This document shows, piece by piece, positions 54,169-63,871 of a stretch of DNA of 64,000 nucleotides. The notes below the pieces were generated by a model. It had not been told where the DNA came from and searched no databases. It saw only the letters and a list, made by a program, of their open reading frames with translations. The translations under genes were made by a program, and so were the position numbers. Location of the stretch: the NCBI GenBank assembly GCA_049324315.1, contig JBMOKU010000007.1, positions 62,001-126,000 of the forward strand, in the 5' to 3' direction. The stretch's first letter is position 1; each line of letters opens with the position of its first letter. Source of the stretch: JBMOKU01 sp049324315 (GTDB lineage: Bacteria; Bacillota; Clostridia; Peptostreptococcales; Thermotaleaceae).

Positions 54169-55230
54169 CTATTCCATAATCAAGTTTATATTTGTAGGGA
54201 TAACCTCGACCCAAGTAACGCCTGTATTAAGCTGGATTTCCTTCCCGCTTGCATCATAGTATTTCGTTAACGATTTTCTGCTTGCCTTATCCCATGTTAT
54301 ATCGATGACATTGCCGTTTGTTATATAATACCCTGTTCCTTTACCTACTAAATCAATTTCTAATCTGCCTTCGCTATCAATAACCGAGGTGTCAGCTTTT
54401 TGAATCAGTATATTTTTTGCGGTAAGATGTTGTTTAGATATTTCATCTAGATGAGACTGGCCATTAACATAGCGTAAATACCTTTTTTCACTTTCATTAA
54501 ATTTGAATTCCACGCTGTAGTTTTTATAATAGGGAATTTTTAGATATTGAAGAGTATTTCCCTGAATAGGCTCATCCTCTAAACGGAATGTCCAACTTTC
54601 ATATTGAACACTGGTAGCGTACTTGCTATCCTTAGCGGCTTTACGTATTGCATTGGTGCTGGTATACATATTATGAGGAGCCTTTTTATGATTTTTTCTC
54701 CAAAAAATACTTCCATCTCTGGACATGGCATCAATATCAGCCATTTTTAGATTCTTTATATCGGCAAATGCTTGAGGGCTTCCGCCAACGTGAACATATA
54801 GCGCATCATATTCCATTGCCTTATCTAAAAAGTATGGTCGTGCACTTCTAACTGGACCAATCAACTCCGGCTCATTGATTAAGAATATGGCCATATATCT
54901 TGTAATCCATCCTTCAGCTAAAAATTCATAAATGATTTCCGCTTGATCTAATCCGGCTTGAGGTCTTGCTTTGTTATGATTATCTAACATAACAGCGATA
55001 GGCCTTCTTTCAATCTTCTCTTTCTCTGAGGCTATTCCGCTTAATGGAGAACGGAATTCGATGACTTCTTCTTCAACTTCTTTATTTTGCTCATCTACGG
55101 TGTCAATAATTTCTATTGGCTCTTGTTCGTTGGTCTCTGCAATCGTTGGCTTATCACTTTTACAGCTTGTCAAAAGAAACATATTTCCTACTAAAAAAAG
55201 TACAACAGCAACTGCAGCAATTCTTTTCAT
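54169..55230 (-). CDS. DUF3048 lipoprotein (YerB-like)
   Basis: 353 residues. A signal peptide with lipobox LTSC (Cys23) predicts a membrane-anchored exported lipoprotein, an expected substrate of Lgt and the lipoprotein signal peptidase. After an acidic spacer the DUF3048 domain begins ERRPIAVMLDNHNKARPQAGLDQAEIIYEF and continues GPVRSARPYFLD. The second half (ITWDKASRKSLTKYYDASG) is the associated C-terminal domain. Function unknown. ATG 55230. Confidence 0.9.
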   Translation of the reverse strand: MKRIAAVAVVLFLVGNMFLLTSCKSDKPTIAETNEQEPIEIIDTVDEQNKEVEEEVIEFRSPLSGIASEKEKIERRPIAVMLDNHNKARPQAGLDQAEIIYEFLAEGWITRYMAIFLINEPELIGPVRSARPYFLDKAMEYDALYVHVGGSPQAFADIKNLKMADIDAMSRDGSIFWRKNHKKAPHNMYTSTNAIRKAAKDSKYATSVQYESWTFRLEDEPIQGNTLQYLKIPYYKNYSVEFKFNESEKRYLRYVNGQSHLDEISKQHLTAKNILIQKADTSVIDSEGRLEIDLVGKGTGYYITNGNVIDITWDKASRKSLTKYYDASGKEIQLNTGVTWVEVIPTNINLIME

Positions 55231-55257
55231 GTCCCCCTCACCTTTCTCTTCATTGAC

Positions 55258-56529
55258 TTATGAATGTTTTCTCTGAATTTCCAACTGCCTGATTCTTCTG
55301 TTATTCACACTGAGTACCTTTATCAGAATATCTTCATACTCAATTATATCATCTTTCACAGGTATTCTTCCTAACAAATTGAAGACAAAACCGCCAATGG
55401 ACTCATATTCATCCTCCGGCAGTGATATTTCCAGTAGATCATTAATTTCTTCAATGGATGCCTTTGCATTAACAATGAGTGAATTTTCCCCCAAATGTTC
55501 GATCAACTCAATTTCATTATCATATTCATCCATGATATCTCCAACAATTTCTTCAAGAATATCCTCTATGGTGACCAATCCCAAGGTTCCACCATATTCA
55601 TCCAGGACAATGGCTATATGCACTTTCTCATTTTGCATTTCTTTTAATAGATCACTTACTTTTTTACTTTCAGGAACATAATATGCCAGCCTCAGCATTT
55701 TTTTTAAATCAAACTGCTGGTCGCCATCGGTATGCTTTCTTGAGTAAGCCAATAAATCTTTTGCATATAGGATCCCAATAACATTATCTACGGTATCTTT
55801 AATAACCGGAACCCTTGAATATCCATGATCAATAATTACGTTTAATGCCTCTTCAAAGGAAGCATCTGCATCTAAGTATGTCATATCGATTCTAGGAACC
55901 ATTACTTCTGTCACTTGTGTATCTCCAATTTCAAAAATACTATTGATCATTTCCTTTTCTTCACTTTGAATAATTCCTGCTTCTTCACCGACATCTACAA
56001 GGGTTTTAATCTCTTCCTCTGAAATAAGGGCCTTATCTGCATTCAGTGTACCCCCAAAAATTCTGATAATAAAGTTCGTAATTCTGTTTAAAACCTTTAA
56101 TACGGGCAGCAGTACGTAGGACAATAATTCTATGGGTCTGCCGAGGACTACTGCTACTTTTTCCGGATGACTGGTGGAATAGGTTTTGGGTGTAATTTCT
56201 CCGAATACCAGAATCGTAATTGTCATAACAATTGTTACCAGTGCAGTTACATTATACCTTGAAAAAAATTTAAAAGTCAATTCCGTTGCTATAGCAGTAG
56301 CAGCAATGTTGACAATATTATTACCAATCAAAATAGTGGCCAGTATCTTATGGGATTTGTGAAAAATTCTTTCCAATACGTCCGCTTGTTCTACACCATT
56401 ATTTTTTAACTGCTTGATTTTAACAACACTCATTGAAGCAAAGGCTGTCTCTGCACTGGAAAATAATGCTGATAAGATTAATAGTACCAAGAGTAAGGCT
56501 ATCTTTATCATATCCACTAGATTAATCAA
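55258..56529 (-). CDS. CNNM/CBS-domain membrane protein (hemolysin C/CorC-type transporter family)
   Basis: 423 residues from TTG 56529 after AGGAGG. Four N-terminal hydrophobic segments of the CNNM/DUF21 domain (SALFSSAETAFASMS is its signature) precede a CBS pair (VMVPRIDMTYLDADASFEEAL and VHIAIVLDEYGGTLGLVTIEDIL). The C-terminal CorC_HlyC domain includes YESIGGFVFNLLGRIPVKDD. Members are linked to divalent-cation (magnesium) transport or efflux. Gene order next to the DUF3048 gene. Confidence 0.92.
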   Translation of the reverse strand: MINLVDMIKIALLLVLLILSALFSSAETAFASMSVVKIKQLKNNGVEQADVLERIFHKSHKILATILIGNNIVNIAATAIATELTFKFFSRYNVTALVTIVMTITILVFGEITPKTYSTSHPEKVAVVLGRPIELLSYVLLPVLKVLNRITNFIIRIFGGTLNADKALISEEEIKTLVDVGEEAGIIQSEEKEMINSIFEIGDTQVTEVMVPRIDMTYLDADASFEEALNVIIDHGYSRVPVIKDTVDNVIGILYAKDLLAYSRKHTDGDQQFDLKKMLRLAYYVPESKKVSDLLKEMQNEKVHIAIVLDEYGGTLGLVTIEDILEEIVGDIMDEYDNEIELIEHLGENSLIVNAKASIEEINDLLEISLPEDEYESIGGFVFNLLGRIPVKDDIIEYEDILIKVLSVNNRRIRQLEIQRKHS

Positions 56530-56569
56530 AAAAATTCCTCCTAAATACCATTCTTCTAAAGTTGCAAAA

Positions 56570-56593
56570 AGGAAGTAGTTAACCTACTTCCCC
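56570..56593 (-). terminator. Hairpin between the dgkA-PAP2 and CNNM genes
   Basis: GGAAGTAG/CCTACTTCC stem with a TTAA loop lies just beyond the stop of the dgkA-PAP2 gene. No long T-run follows, so termination may be weak. Confidence 0.45.
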
Positions 56594-57292
56594 CTAATAT
56601 ATGATTTGAAAAATAAAAACGGTAATAAACGTACCTACGATAGCTCCCACAACAACTTGAAAAAAATTATGAATCCCTGCCTCGATTCTACTCTGCGCTA
56701 CCAGTAATGCCATGATGAAACAAAGTGATATGATAAAGGTATTCTCAGACATAAAAGCTACAGAAGTTACTATTGAAAACGCTATGGCTGTATGTCCGCT
56801 GGGCATCCCGCCCTTTAAGGGTGTTCCTTTACCAAAATAAGCTTTCAGACTAATAACAAGCAAAATAACAATTGCTAGACTGATAAAAGTAATATGAATG
56901 GGCATTTGCCGAACACGATGAAGTACAATTTCTGTAACAAGATTTAGTTTGTCAAAAAAGATAACATATGCAACCACGGTCGCATTCATTGCAGAAATTA
57001 AAACTGCACCAGCTGCAACGTTTTTTGCGATTTTAGCTAACTCATGGTAATCCTTTGTTATTAAGTCAATGGTTGCTTCAATCGATGTATTGACCATTTC
57101 TGCAATAATTACCAGTGAAATTGTAAAAAAAAGTAATAAAATTTCAAGTTTTGATAGATTGAAAAAAAGACTTACAAATAATACAACAATAGCCATTGTG
57201 AAATGAATCCTCATATTTCGTTGAGTTTTCAATGTATGAATAATTCCATCAATAGCATAGTTAAAACTGTCAAGTAATTTTCTGACTCTCAT
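56594..57292 (-). CDS. Fused diacylglycerol/undecaprenol kinase and PAP2 phosphatase-like protein
   Basis: 232 residues in two parts. The first 110 residues are DgkA-type (SFNYAIDGIIHTLKTQRNMRIH, then AEMVNTSIEATIDLI and KNVAAGAVLISAM), an integral membrane kinase of diacylglycerol or undecaprenol. The second half is a PAP2-type acid phosphatase: KGGMPSGHTAIAFS and SRIEAGIHNFFQVVVGAIVG (the conserved Arg and two His). Opposite activities in one chain suggest recycling of undecaprenyl phosphate. It lies between ybeY and the CNNM gene, where Bacillus has a lone dgkA. Confidence 0.88.
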   Translation of the reverse strand: MRVRKLLDSFNYAIDGIIHTLKTQRNMRIHFTMAIVVLFVSLFFNLSKLEILLLFFTISLVIIAEMVNTSIEATIDLITKDYHELAKIAKNVAAGAVLISAMNATVVAYVIFFDKLNLVTEIVLHRVRQMPIHITFISLAIVILLVISLKAYFGKGTPLKGGMPSGHTAIAFSIVTSVAFMSENTFIISLCFIMALLVAQSRIEAGIHNFFQVVVGAIVGTFITVFIFQIIY

Positions 57293-57310
57293 TGCTTTAT
57301 TGAACCTCGC

Positions 57311-57766
57311 TTATTTTCTTAGTATGCCCAGAGCTTCCAAAACTTCTTCTTCTTTTTGTCGCATGATTTTGGTGTTTTCATCGGTATCATGGTCATATCC
57401 AAAAAGATGGAACATACTATGGGTAACTAAAAAAGCAATCTCCCGCTCAAAGGAATGTCCATAGTCTAGAGATTGTTCCACAGCCTTCTCCAAGGAAAGA
57501 ACAATATCTCCAAGACATACTATCCCTTCAATATTTTCTAAACGATCAAACATCGGGAAAGATAAAACATCTGTCGATTTATCCAAACCTCTAAACTGCT
57601 TATTCAGCTTGCGGATTTCATCGTTATCTACAAAAGAAATACTAATCTCTACGGTGTCATTAAGCCCTTCTTTCATCAAACACTTTTCAATCACCTTTTG
57701 AATCAGTGCTTCTATTTCCTGATTATATTGTACTCGATTTTGTCGATTATCAATCATGATTTCCAT
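57311..57766 (-). CDS. ybeY: Endoribonuclease YbeY (rRNA maturation factor)
   Basis: 151 residues. Zinc site THSMFHLFGYDHDTD (HxxxHxxGxxH), with LNKQFRGLDKSTDVLSFPMFD upstream. YbeY helps process 16S rRNA 3' end and 30S quality control. It starts 1 bp after the stop of the pgpH-like gene, and the phoH-pgpH-ybeY-dgkA-era order is conserved in Firmicutes. Confidence 0.96.
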   Translation of the reverse strand: MEIMIDNRQNRVQYNQEIEALIQKVIEKCLMKEGLNDTVEISISFVDNDEIRKLNKQFRGLDKSTDVLSFPMFDRLENIEGIVCLGDIVLSLEKAVEQSLDYGHSFEREIAFLVTHSMFHLFGYDHDTDENTKIMRQKEEEVLEALGILRK

Positions 57767-59863
57767 TTATTTTGCTTCCTCCGGTTCTTTAGCATTTAAT
57801 TCAGGATATTCGATTCTCTCATGAAAAATACCCATTAACACAACACTAAAAGCGTTAGAAATTCGTTCCAAATCCTTTAACGTTAGATCACATTCATCCA
57901 GTTGGTGGTCTTTCAGTTTGTCTTCGATAATTTTATCGATAAGTGTTTTAATTTTTTCAGCATTAGGCTCCGCAATACTTCGAACCGCAGCCTCAACTGA
58001 ATCAGCCAGCATAACAATAGCAGCTTCCCTCGTTTGAGGCTTTACGCCACTGTACCGAAATTGTTCATGTTCAACGGTTTCATGCTCATCGCTATTTAAT
58101 GCTTTATGATAAAAAAACTTCACCAAAGTGGTGCCATGATGTTGTTCAATGACATCTATAATTTCTATAGGCAATCGATAATTTTTGGCATATGCAATGC
58201 CGTCCTTTACATGATCTGTAATGATTTTTGTGCTGAGGCTAGGTGTAAGCTTATCATGGGGATTTTCAGACGTCAATTGATTCTCTTTAAAAAAATAAGG
58301 TCTTTTCAGCTTTCCAATGTCATGGTAATAGGCACTTACTCTGGTAAACAATCCATTGGCAGCGATTGCATCCGCCGCTGCTTCACCTAGGTTTCCAACA
58401 ATAACACTATGATGATATGTCCCCGGAGCTTCCAGCAGCAATTTTTTCAGTACAGGCTGATTCGGATTCGAAAGTTCCAACAGCTTTAGCGGCGTTAAAA
58501 TTCTAAATCCCGTTTCCCACAGTGGTAATGACCCAATGGTTAAGACAGCACAAAAAATTCCATTTAATACCCCATAAAAGCTCTCCGTAACAAGTTTTGA
58601 TAGATCACTGCCATTCATAAGCCCAAGGGCAAAAATCGTAATCATATTGCTAAGGCTAACCGCCAGCCCTGAAAAGAAAATATTCGATCTCTGATGGGTA
58701 TGGGTAACACAAAAAGCTCCAACAGTCCCACCTATCAATGAACTGATTAAGAGCACGAGATTATTTCCCGTAACCATGGATAAAAGAATGGCTGTAATCA
58801 AATTGACAGCAATAGCCATTCTGGAATCCAACAAAATTCCTAATAGCATAGCAGAAACTGCAACGGGTGCTAAATACGGTGAAATGCTAAATATTGCCTT
58901 GGAAATCAAATATCCGGATATAAAAATAATCAATAACAGATACAGCTTAGATATAGAAGTGAATATTTCATAATTGAACACAAACATGTAGGCAATCATC
59001 AGCAGCATGAGGATAAGGACCAACAGTCCTATTCCAAAATAAAGAGAATAATTAATATTTGAGTCTTCTTTCGTTAACCCTGCATCTTGCAGTATCTGCA
59101 AATTTTCCCAAGTAATAATTTCTCCCTCACTGACGATAATACTACCTCTTTTTACAATAACTTTTTCAACACTGTTTTTTGCCTCTTCGATTTTTTGTCT
59201 TGTGGTTTCTTCGTCTAGAAACCGATTCGCTTTTATTGAACTGTTGACAATATTTATTGCAAGCAGCTTTAATTTTTCAGGAATTTCTTTTAAACCATTA
59301 AAGTAAGCTTCAATATTTTTCTTTTCTTTTTCAATTTCCTCGGCTTTAATACCAGAGGACATAATCTGCACCACAATTTCATTGATATGCCTTTCAGTTT
59401 CTTTTAATACTTCATTGTCGGTGTTTAAAACCAGTAATAATTCATTATCATTTAGGTTAAGTTGATTGATCTGCTTCAAAAGCACTAATTTCTCTTCAAG
59501 GGTTTTTTCATCCAATTCTTTTGTGTTATATACATTTCTAAAAAAACTTTCTATTTGTTTTTTAATATTTATTTGAATCGATGGATCAATTTTTTCCCTG
59601 GGCTCAACCAATTCTACTGCAGATTGAATAAGTTTTTCTGTTGCTGCTCTATCTTCAATATCACGGGGTGCCCTCAGATCCACTGGTGAAGCTTGACCTA
59701 CTCGAAGCTCATATTTTTCCGGTGATAAGCTGGCAAGTACGCTTAAAAAGACAACTAAGAAGAAGACAACGATAAGGATAATATAGTTTGCTGTTCTTCT
59801 GCTTAACAATCTTATGATAAAATTATTATAAAATCGTTCTTTTAAACCCTGAAAAACTGTCAT
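57767..59863 (-). CDS. PgpH-like c-di-AMP phosphodiesterase (7TM-HD)
   Basis: 698 residues. One N-terminal membrane segment, an extracytoplasmic domain (about 60-260) and then a cluster of about seven membrane segments. The cytoplasmic HD domain has EAPGTYHHSVIVGNLGEAAADAI, YYHDIGKLKRPYFF (HDIG) and IEQHHGTTLVKFFYHKA. Known relatives (Listeria PgpH, Bacillus YqfF) degrade the potassium-regulating second messenger c-di-AMP. ATG 59863. Between phoH and ybeY, the usual place of the gene. Confidence 0.93.
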   Translation of the reverse strand: MTVFQGLKERFYNNFIIRLLSRRTANYIILIVVFFLVVFLSVLASLSPEKYELRVGQASPVDLRAPRDIEDRAATEKLIQSAVELVEPREKIDPSIQINIKKQIESFFRNVYNTKELDEKTLEEKLVLLKQINQLNLNDNELLLVLNTDNEVLKETERHINEIVVQIMSSGIKAEEIEKEKKNIEAYFNGLKEIPEKLKLLAINIVNSSIKANRFLDEETTRQKIEEAKNSVEKVIVKRGSIIVSEGEIITWENLQILQDAGLTKEDSNINYSLYFGIGLLVLILMLLMIAYMFVFNYEIFTSISKLYLLLIIFISGYLISKAIFSISPYLAPVAVSAMLLGILLDSRMAIAVNLITAILLSMVTGNNLVLLISSLIGGTVGAFCVTHTHQRSNIFFSGLAVSLSNMITIFALGLMNGSDLSKLVTESFYGVLNGIFCAVLTIGSLPLWETGFRILTPLKLLELSNPNQPVLKKLLLEAPGTYHHSVIVGNLGEAAADAIAANGLFTRVSAYYHDIGKLKRPYFFKENQLTSENPHDKLTPSLSTKIITDHVKDGIAYAKNYRLPIEIIDVIEQHHGTTLVKFFYHKALNSDEHETVEHEQFRYSGVKPQTREAAIVMLADSVEAAVRSIAEPNAEKIKTLIDKIIEDKLKDHQLDECDLTLKDLERISNAFSVVLMGIFHERIEYPELNAKEPEEAK

Positions 59864-59881
59864 ACCATTTCCCCCTAAAGA

Positions 59882-60898
59882 CTATCTTGTCTTTCGCTTC
59901 ATTGGTCTTCTCTTCTCCTGCTTTATATCTTTCTTATTTTCAAATTTTTCATATGCCTTTATAATTCGTTGAACCAGTTGGTGTCGGACGACATCCGCTT
60001 CACTTAAAAAAATAAATTCTATTCCCTTTACATCTGATAATACTTCTGTAGCTTGTTTTAAACCAGATTCTTTTCCTTTTGGGAGATCAATCTGTGTTAT
60101 ATCTCCGGTTATAATTGCCTTTGATCCAAATCCTAGCCTGGTTAAGAACATTTTCATCTGTTCCCGTGTTGTATTTTGAGCCTCATCCAGTATAATAAAA
60201 GAGTCGTCTAGTGTTCTACCTCTCATATAGGCTAAAGGGGCTACTTCTATCATTCCTCTTTCCTTATACTTTAGAAAGGTTTCTCCACCTAAAATATCAT
60301 ATAATGCATCATATAGAGGTCTAAGATAGGGGTCTACCTTATCTTGGAGATCACCTGGCAGAAAACCTAGACTTTCTCCAGCCTCAACAGCCGGCCTTGT
60401 TAAAATAATTCTACTGACCTCTTTATTTTTAAAAGCAGCTACGGCCATGGCCATGGCTAAATATGTTTTTCCAGTACCTGCTGGTCCTATTCCAAACACA
60501 ATATCATTATTTTTCATGGCTTGTACATATTTCTTTTGTCCCAAGGTTTTAGGTTTAATCTGCTTTCCCTTGGCACTGATACAGACGATTTCCTCAAGCA
60601 ATTCTTGCAATTGACCATTTTGATTCTCTTCTACCATGCGTATGGCATAATTGACCTTTTGCATATCTAGATTCTCTCCAGACTGCAATACAGAGATCAA
60701 ATCTTTTATAAGTCTTTCGGCTTTTCCGATTTGTTTCTCTTCGCCTATGATAACAATTTCGCCTTGCCGTGATACGATATTGACATGGTACTCATCTTCT
60801 ATGGCCCGTATGTTTCCGTCTAACTGTCCGAACAATTCTTTTGAATAGTCAAAGTCATCTATATTGATCCTTTTTTCTTCTAATCCTCGTTGTTCCAA
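59882..60898 (-). CDS. phoH: PhoH family ATPase
   Basis: 338 residues. N-terminal KH-like region (EYHVNIVSRQGEIVIIGEEKQIGKAERLI), then the P-loop ATPase: FGIGPAGTGKTYLAMAMAV (Walker A), ILTRPAVEAGESLGFLPGDLQDKV, FIILDEAQNTTREQMKMFLTR (Walker B) and AIITGDITQIDLP. Likely RNA-related helicase/ATPase; it precedes pgpH-like and ybeY genes, the conserved order. ATG/TTG at 60898 after AAGGAGG. Confidence 0.96.
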   Translation of the reverse strand: MEQRGLEEKRINIDDFDYSKELFGQLDGNIRAIEDEYHVNIVSRQGEIVIIGEEKQIGKAERLIKDLISVLQSGENLDMQKVNYAIRMVEENQNGQLQELLEEIVCISAKGKQIKPKTLGQKKYVQAMKNNDIVFGIGPAGTGKTYLAMAMAVAAFKNKEVSRIILTRPAVEAGESLGFLPGDLQDKVDPYLRPLYDALYDILGGETFLKYKERGMIEVAPLAYMRGRTLDDSFIILDEAQNTTREQMKMFLTRLGFGSKAIITGDITQIDLPKGKESGLKQATEVLSDVKGIEFIFLSEADVVRHQLVQRIIKAYEKFENKKDIKQEKRRPMKRKTR

Positions 60899-60910
60899 AA
60901 ATAATCCTCC

Positions 60911-62104
60911 TTAGAAATTCATGTTCATAATCTTTTGTTGTGCGCCTATTTGTTCTAAAGTCTCCATTATTATTTTTGCCTTTAATATATGATTTTCTTC
61001 ATAAAACTTCACATCTTGATTTAAAATTGTTACATCCTCAGGCATATTTTTCGATAAAGAAACCATCATTTTTTCAACTAATAGTTTTTTAGCTTGTTCT
61101 TTCTCAATATTTTCCTCAACATCGACAACCTCATGGAATTCCTCCACTATAACTTCGACAGGTATTTTAAATTTCCTCCATTGCGGTAGGGTTTTCTTCT
61201 TCTCTTCAATGACAAAATTGTTAAATGGAATCTCTCCAAAGCTTAAAATTAGCTGACTTTCTCCTATTTTGATAACCCTTCGATAATATTGATTGCCAGT
61301 TTTTACTTTAACAGTTTTTATTAAGGGTATTTCGTCCGTTTTCTCATAATAGGTTCTTGCCCATACCTCACCCAGCGCATGTACATATCTCGTTTCCAAG
61401 TTTTCTCGTAAAATAGTCCCTGATATCAAGATATCTCCTTTTTTTACAATATCGCCTTTCTGGACGGCTGTGTCGCCGTTTTTGGCGATGATCTTTTCTA
61501 TTACCCCATTTGCTTTAGCTATAATATCACAGGGCATATCCAGGGGGATCTTATCAGGCGGTTTTATTTTCTCGACAATCTCCACCACTACCTTTGTACC
61601 GTGGATTTCAATTCCTACCCAAGCCAAATCATCTATTTCAACCAGCATATTATTTTCTATCGTTTGAATATCAATATTATACTTCCATACACCTTTCGTA
61701 AGACCATATTTTCTTAATGATTGTTCGATAAGTTCGTCGGAAATTTGTGTATTCCCAATAATTTGTATCTCTAAAATGAACGAAGTACATAGCACCAAAA
61801 GTAAAAGGGATAGCATAAAGCCAAACATCAGCATTTTTCTAGTGCGCATTTTGAGCATAAAAAAAGGATACCCGATTTTCATATTAATTTTCACTTTGCA
61901 TCCTGATTTTTTTACAATGTGCCTCAGTTCTTTGTACCCTCTTAGACCAACTTTAGCTTCTAAGGTCGTATAGTCTAGTTTTGTAATATCCCAAAGATAT
62001 ATGCCTCTAGCAATTGCATAATTTAAAAACTTTTCAAGGGATAATCCTTCTATTCTTATAATAACGTATCCGCGAAAGAAATTCCATAGTTTTACAACCA
62101 GCAA
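60911..62104 (-). CDS. yqfD: Sporulation protein YqfD
   Basis: 397 residues from TTG 62104, 8 nt after GGAGG; the GTG at 62113 lies inside that site and is rejected. An N-terminal soluble part (RIEGLSLEKFLNYAIARGIYLW) precedes one membrane segment (MLMFGFMLSLLLLVLCTSFIL), a POTRA-like segment (IQIIGNTQISDELIEQSLRKYG) and beta-rich domains. YqfD is a forespore/mother-cell protein widespread in spore formers, needed for efficient sporulation. It follows yqfC by 12 bp and precedes phoH, the standard yqfC-yqfD-phoH order. Confidence 0.93.
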   Translation of the reverse strand: MLVVKLWNFFRGYVIIRIEGLSLEKFLNYAIARGIYLWDITKLDYTTLEAKVGLRGYKELRHIVKKSGCKVKINMKIGYPFFMLKMRTRKMLMFGFMLSLLLLVLCTSFILEIQIIGNTQISDELIEQSLRKYGLTKGVWKYNIDIQTIENNMLVEIDDLAWVGIEIHGTKVVVEIVEKIKPPDKIPLDMPCDIIAKANGVIEKIIAKNGDTAVQKGDIVKKGDILISGTILRENLETRYVHALGEVWARTYYEKTDEIPLIKTVKVKTGNQYYRRVIKIGESQLILSFGEIPFNNFVIEEKKKTLPQWRKFKIPVEVIVEEFHEVVDVEENIEKEQAKKLLVEKMMVSLSKNMPEDVTILNQDVKFYEENHILKAKIIMETLEQIGAQQKIMNMNF

Positions 62105-62116
62105 TGATATCACCTC

Positions 62117-62395
62117 CTATTCTACAAATTCTATATTCTCAATTTTCCCACATATTACGATTTCCTCCGTTATGATAGATTTGATCAATAACTCTTTTCC
62201 AATAATTCGCATAATCCCGTTTTTCGTATTGAGTCGTATCTTCGTTCTGGAATATTCAACAATTCCCTTGTGATTTTCTATAAACATCTGTAAATTACCC
62301 ACCATGGTGACTCTTGGGAGGTCTAACATGATATCCTTCGGTAACTCTAACAATTCTGATATGCTTTCTCTCAACTCCTTTGATTTGCTTTTCAT
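62117..62395 (-). CDS. yqfC: Sporulation protein YqfC
   Basis: 92 residues. Conserved YqfC features: LLELPKDIMLDLPRVTMVGN and IENHKGIVEYSRTKIRLNTKNG, then IIGKELLIKSI. ATG 62395 after AAGGGGGG. Small, beta-rich protein of sporulation, always beside yqfD. The gene probably starts a sporulation-regulated pair; a strong terminator lies between it and the upstream hypothetical gene. Confidence 0.94.
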   Translation of the reverse strand: MKSKSKELRESISELLELPKDIMLDLPRVTMVGNLQMFIENHKGIVEYSRTKIRLNTKNGIMRIIGKELLIKSIITEEIVICGKIENIEFVE

Positions 62396-62469
62396 TGTGC
62401 AGTCCCCCCTTTCTATATAAGTTTATGCTTCTAAAATTTTTCGTATTACTGGTTTTCATAAATGCAAAA

Positions 62470-62503
62470 GATAAAACCGCGGGTTGATTCCCACGGTTTT
62501 ATC
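62470..62503 (-). terminator. Strong terminator before yqfC
   Basis: GATAAAACCGCGGG/CCCACGGTTTTATC, a 14-bp stem with one mismatch and a 6-nt loop, ending in TTTT. It overlaps the stop of the hypothetical gene at 62499. Confidence 0.82.
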
Positions 62504-62978
62504 TTCTTAAAGCCTTTGGTTTTTCTAAGATCTCTGACATAATAATACTTTCAACCAGCCTTTTCCTGCTAAAATGAAGTTTCGAAGATCCAATTTCCTT
62601 TTCTTTGATTGCATCCTTTATCTCGTTGTTGATTTCAATACCTGGTGTACTAATTTGCTTGACAAATTTTTCTCGCTCATTGTTAATATAACGCTCTAAA
62701 ATAATCTCGTCTTCAATTTCATAATCCATTGCAGCTCCGTTACTTTCCTTATGTATGGGCGTTTGCTTTAATTTATTATCTTCTTCAGCAGGCTGCTTTT
62801 TGACAGCTTTCGTTATAGTATGTCTCCCCACCCTTTTTCTTGCTTGTTCCAGGGCGTCCCTTTTTATTGTTTTATCACGGCTATGCTTTTCCGTATTCTG
62901 ATTTGTACCTTTTTTGATTTTCGTTAGCAAAGCAATTCCAAAAAAGATAATCGGGAGCAAATCTTCTAGGATGTCCAA
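62499..62978 (-). CDS. Hypothetical membrane-anchored protein (159 aa)
   Basis: One N-terminal hydrophobic segment (LEDLLPIIFFGIALLTKI) is followed by a highly charged, Lys/Glu-rich cytoplasmic part and a final conserved-looking stretch, RKRLVESIIMSEILEKPKALRR. ATG 62978 after GGAAGTG. It is just downstream (38 bp) of floA; a membrane-linked partner of the flotillin-like protein is plausible from position alone. No family recognised with certainty. Confidence 0.65.
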   Translation of the reverse strand: MDILEDLLPIIFFGIALLTKIKKGTNQNTEKHSRDKTIKRDALEQARKRVGRHTITKAVKKQPAEEDNKLKQTPIHKESNGAAMDYEIEDEIILERYINNEREKFVKQISTPGIEINNEIKDAIKEKEIGSSKLHFSRKRLVESIIMSEILEKPKALRR

Positions 62979-63016
62979 AGCATCACTTCCTTTTCATCAA
63001 CAGATTCCTTCCCTTG

Positions 63017-63871
63017 TTACTTTTTGATATTTGTGTTTGGTTCATCGTCCTTAGTCAGTTTTGAAATTGATTTTCTCATATCAGTGTCCGCCATCACATT
63101 TTGCAATTGATAATAATCCATTACACCGATTTTACCTTCTCTTAAAGCATGTGCCATGGCTTTCGGTATTTCCGCTTCCGCTTCCACTACTTTTGCACGC
63201 ATTTCTTGAACAGATGCCACCATTTCTTGTTCTTTTGCAACAGCCATTGCTCTTCTTTCTTCTGCTTTGGCCTGAGCGATTCTCTTATCGGCTTCAGCTT
63301 GATCTGTTTGCAGCTGTGCACCAATGTTTCTACCAACATCCACATCGGCAATGTCAATTGACAATATCTCAAAGGCAGTACCAGCATCCAATCCTTTTGA
63401 AAGAACGGTTCTGGAAATTGAATCAGGATTCTCTAAAACAGCTTTATGGGTCTCAGAAGAACCTACAGTCGTTACAATACCTTCACCAACCCTGGCTATG
63501 ATAGTCTCTTCCCCAGCACCACCAACAAGTCTTTCAATATTTGCTCGCACGGTAACCCTCGCTTTAACCATTACCTCAATACCGTCTTTTGCCACAGCTG
63601 AAACTTTAGGCGTCTCAATCACCTTTGGATTAACACTTACTTGAACGGCACTTAATACCTCTCTACCCGCCAAGTCAATGGCTGCTGCTCTCTCAAACTC
63701 TAATGCAATCTCTGCTCTTTGCGCAGCAATCAAAGCATCGATAACACTGTTTACATTCCCACCCGCCAGATAATGGGCTTCCAATTTATCGATATTTAAG
63801 TCCAATCCTGCTTTTGTTGCTTTTATGAGAGGATTCACAATCCTAGATGGTGCCACTCTTCTAAAACGCAT
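63017..63871 (-). CDS. floA: Flotillin-like protein FloA, main body (gene interrupted near its 5' end)
   Basis: 284 residues from the ATG at 63871. Clear FloA/YqfA family: [90 protein letters not shown] and a C-terminal coiled coil with many Ala/Glu. Intact homologues carry about 50 further N-terminal residues with the membrane hairpin; that coding sequence is present upstream in frame (63872-64000) but contains a TGA at 63929-63931. The ATG here has no good ribosome-binding site. If the TGA is real, the product would lack its membrane anchor, or the gene is inactive. FloA organises membrane microdomains and lies in the yqfA-yqfC-yqfD neighbourhood. Confidence 0.85.
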   Translation of the reverse strand: MRFRRVAPSRIVNPLIKATKAGLDLNIDKLEAHYLAGGNVNSVIDALIAAQRAEIALEFERAAAIDLAGREVLSAVQVSVNPKVIETPKVSAVAKDGIEVMVKARVTVRANIERLVGGAGEETIIARVGEGIVTTVGSSETHKAVLENPDSISRTVLSKGLDAGTAFEILSIDIADVDVGRNIGAQLQTDQAEADKRIAQAKAEERRAMAVAKEQEMVASVQEMRAKVVEAEAEIPKAMAHALREGKIGVMDYYQLQNVMADTDMRKSISKLTKDDEPNTNIKK

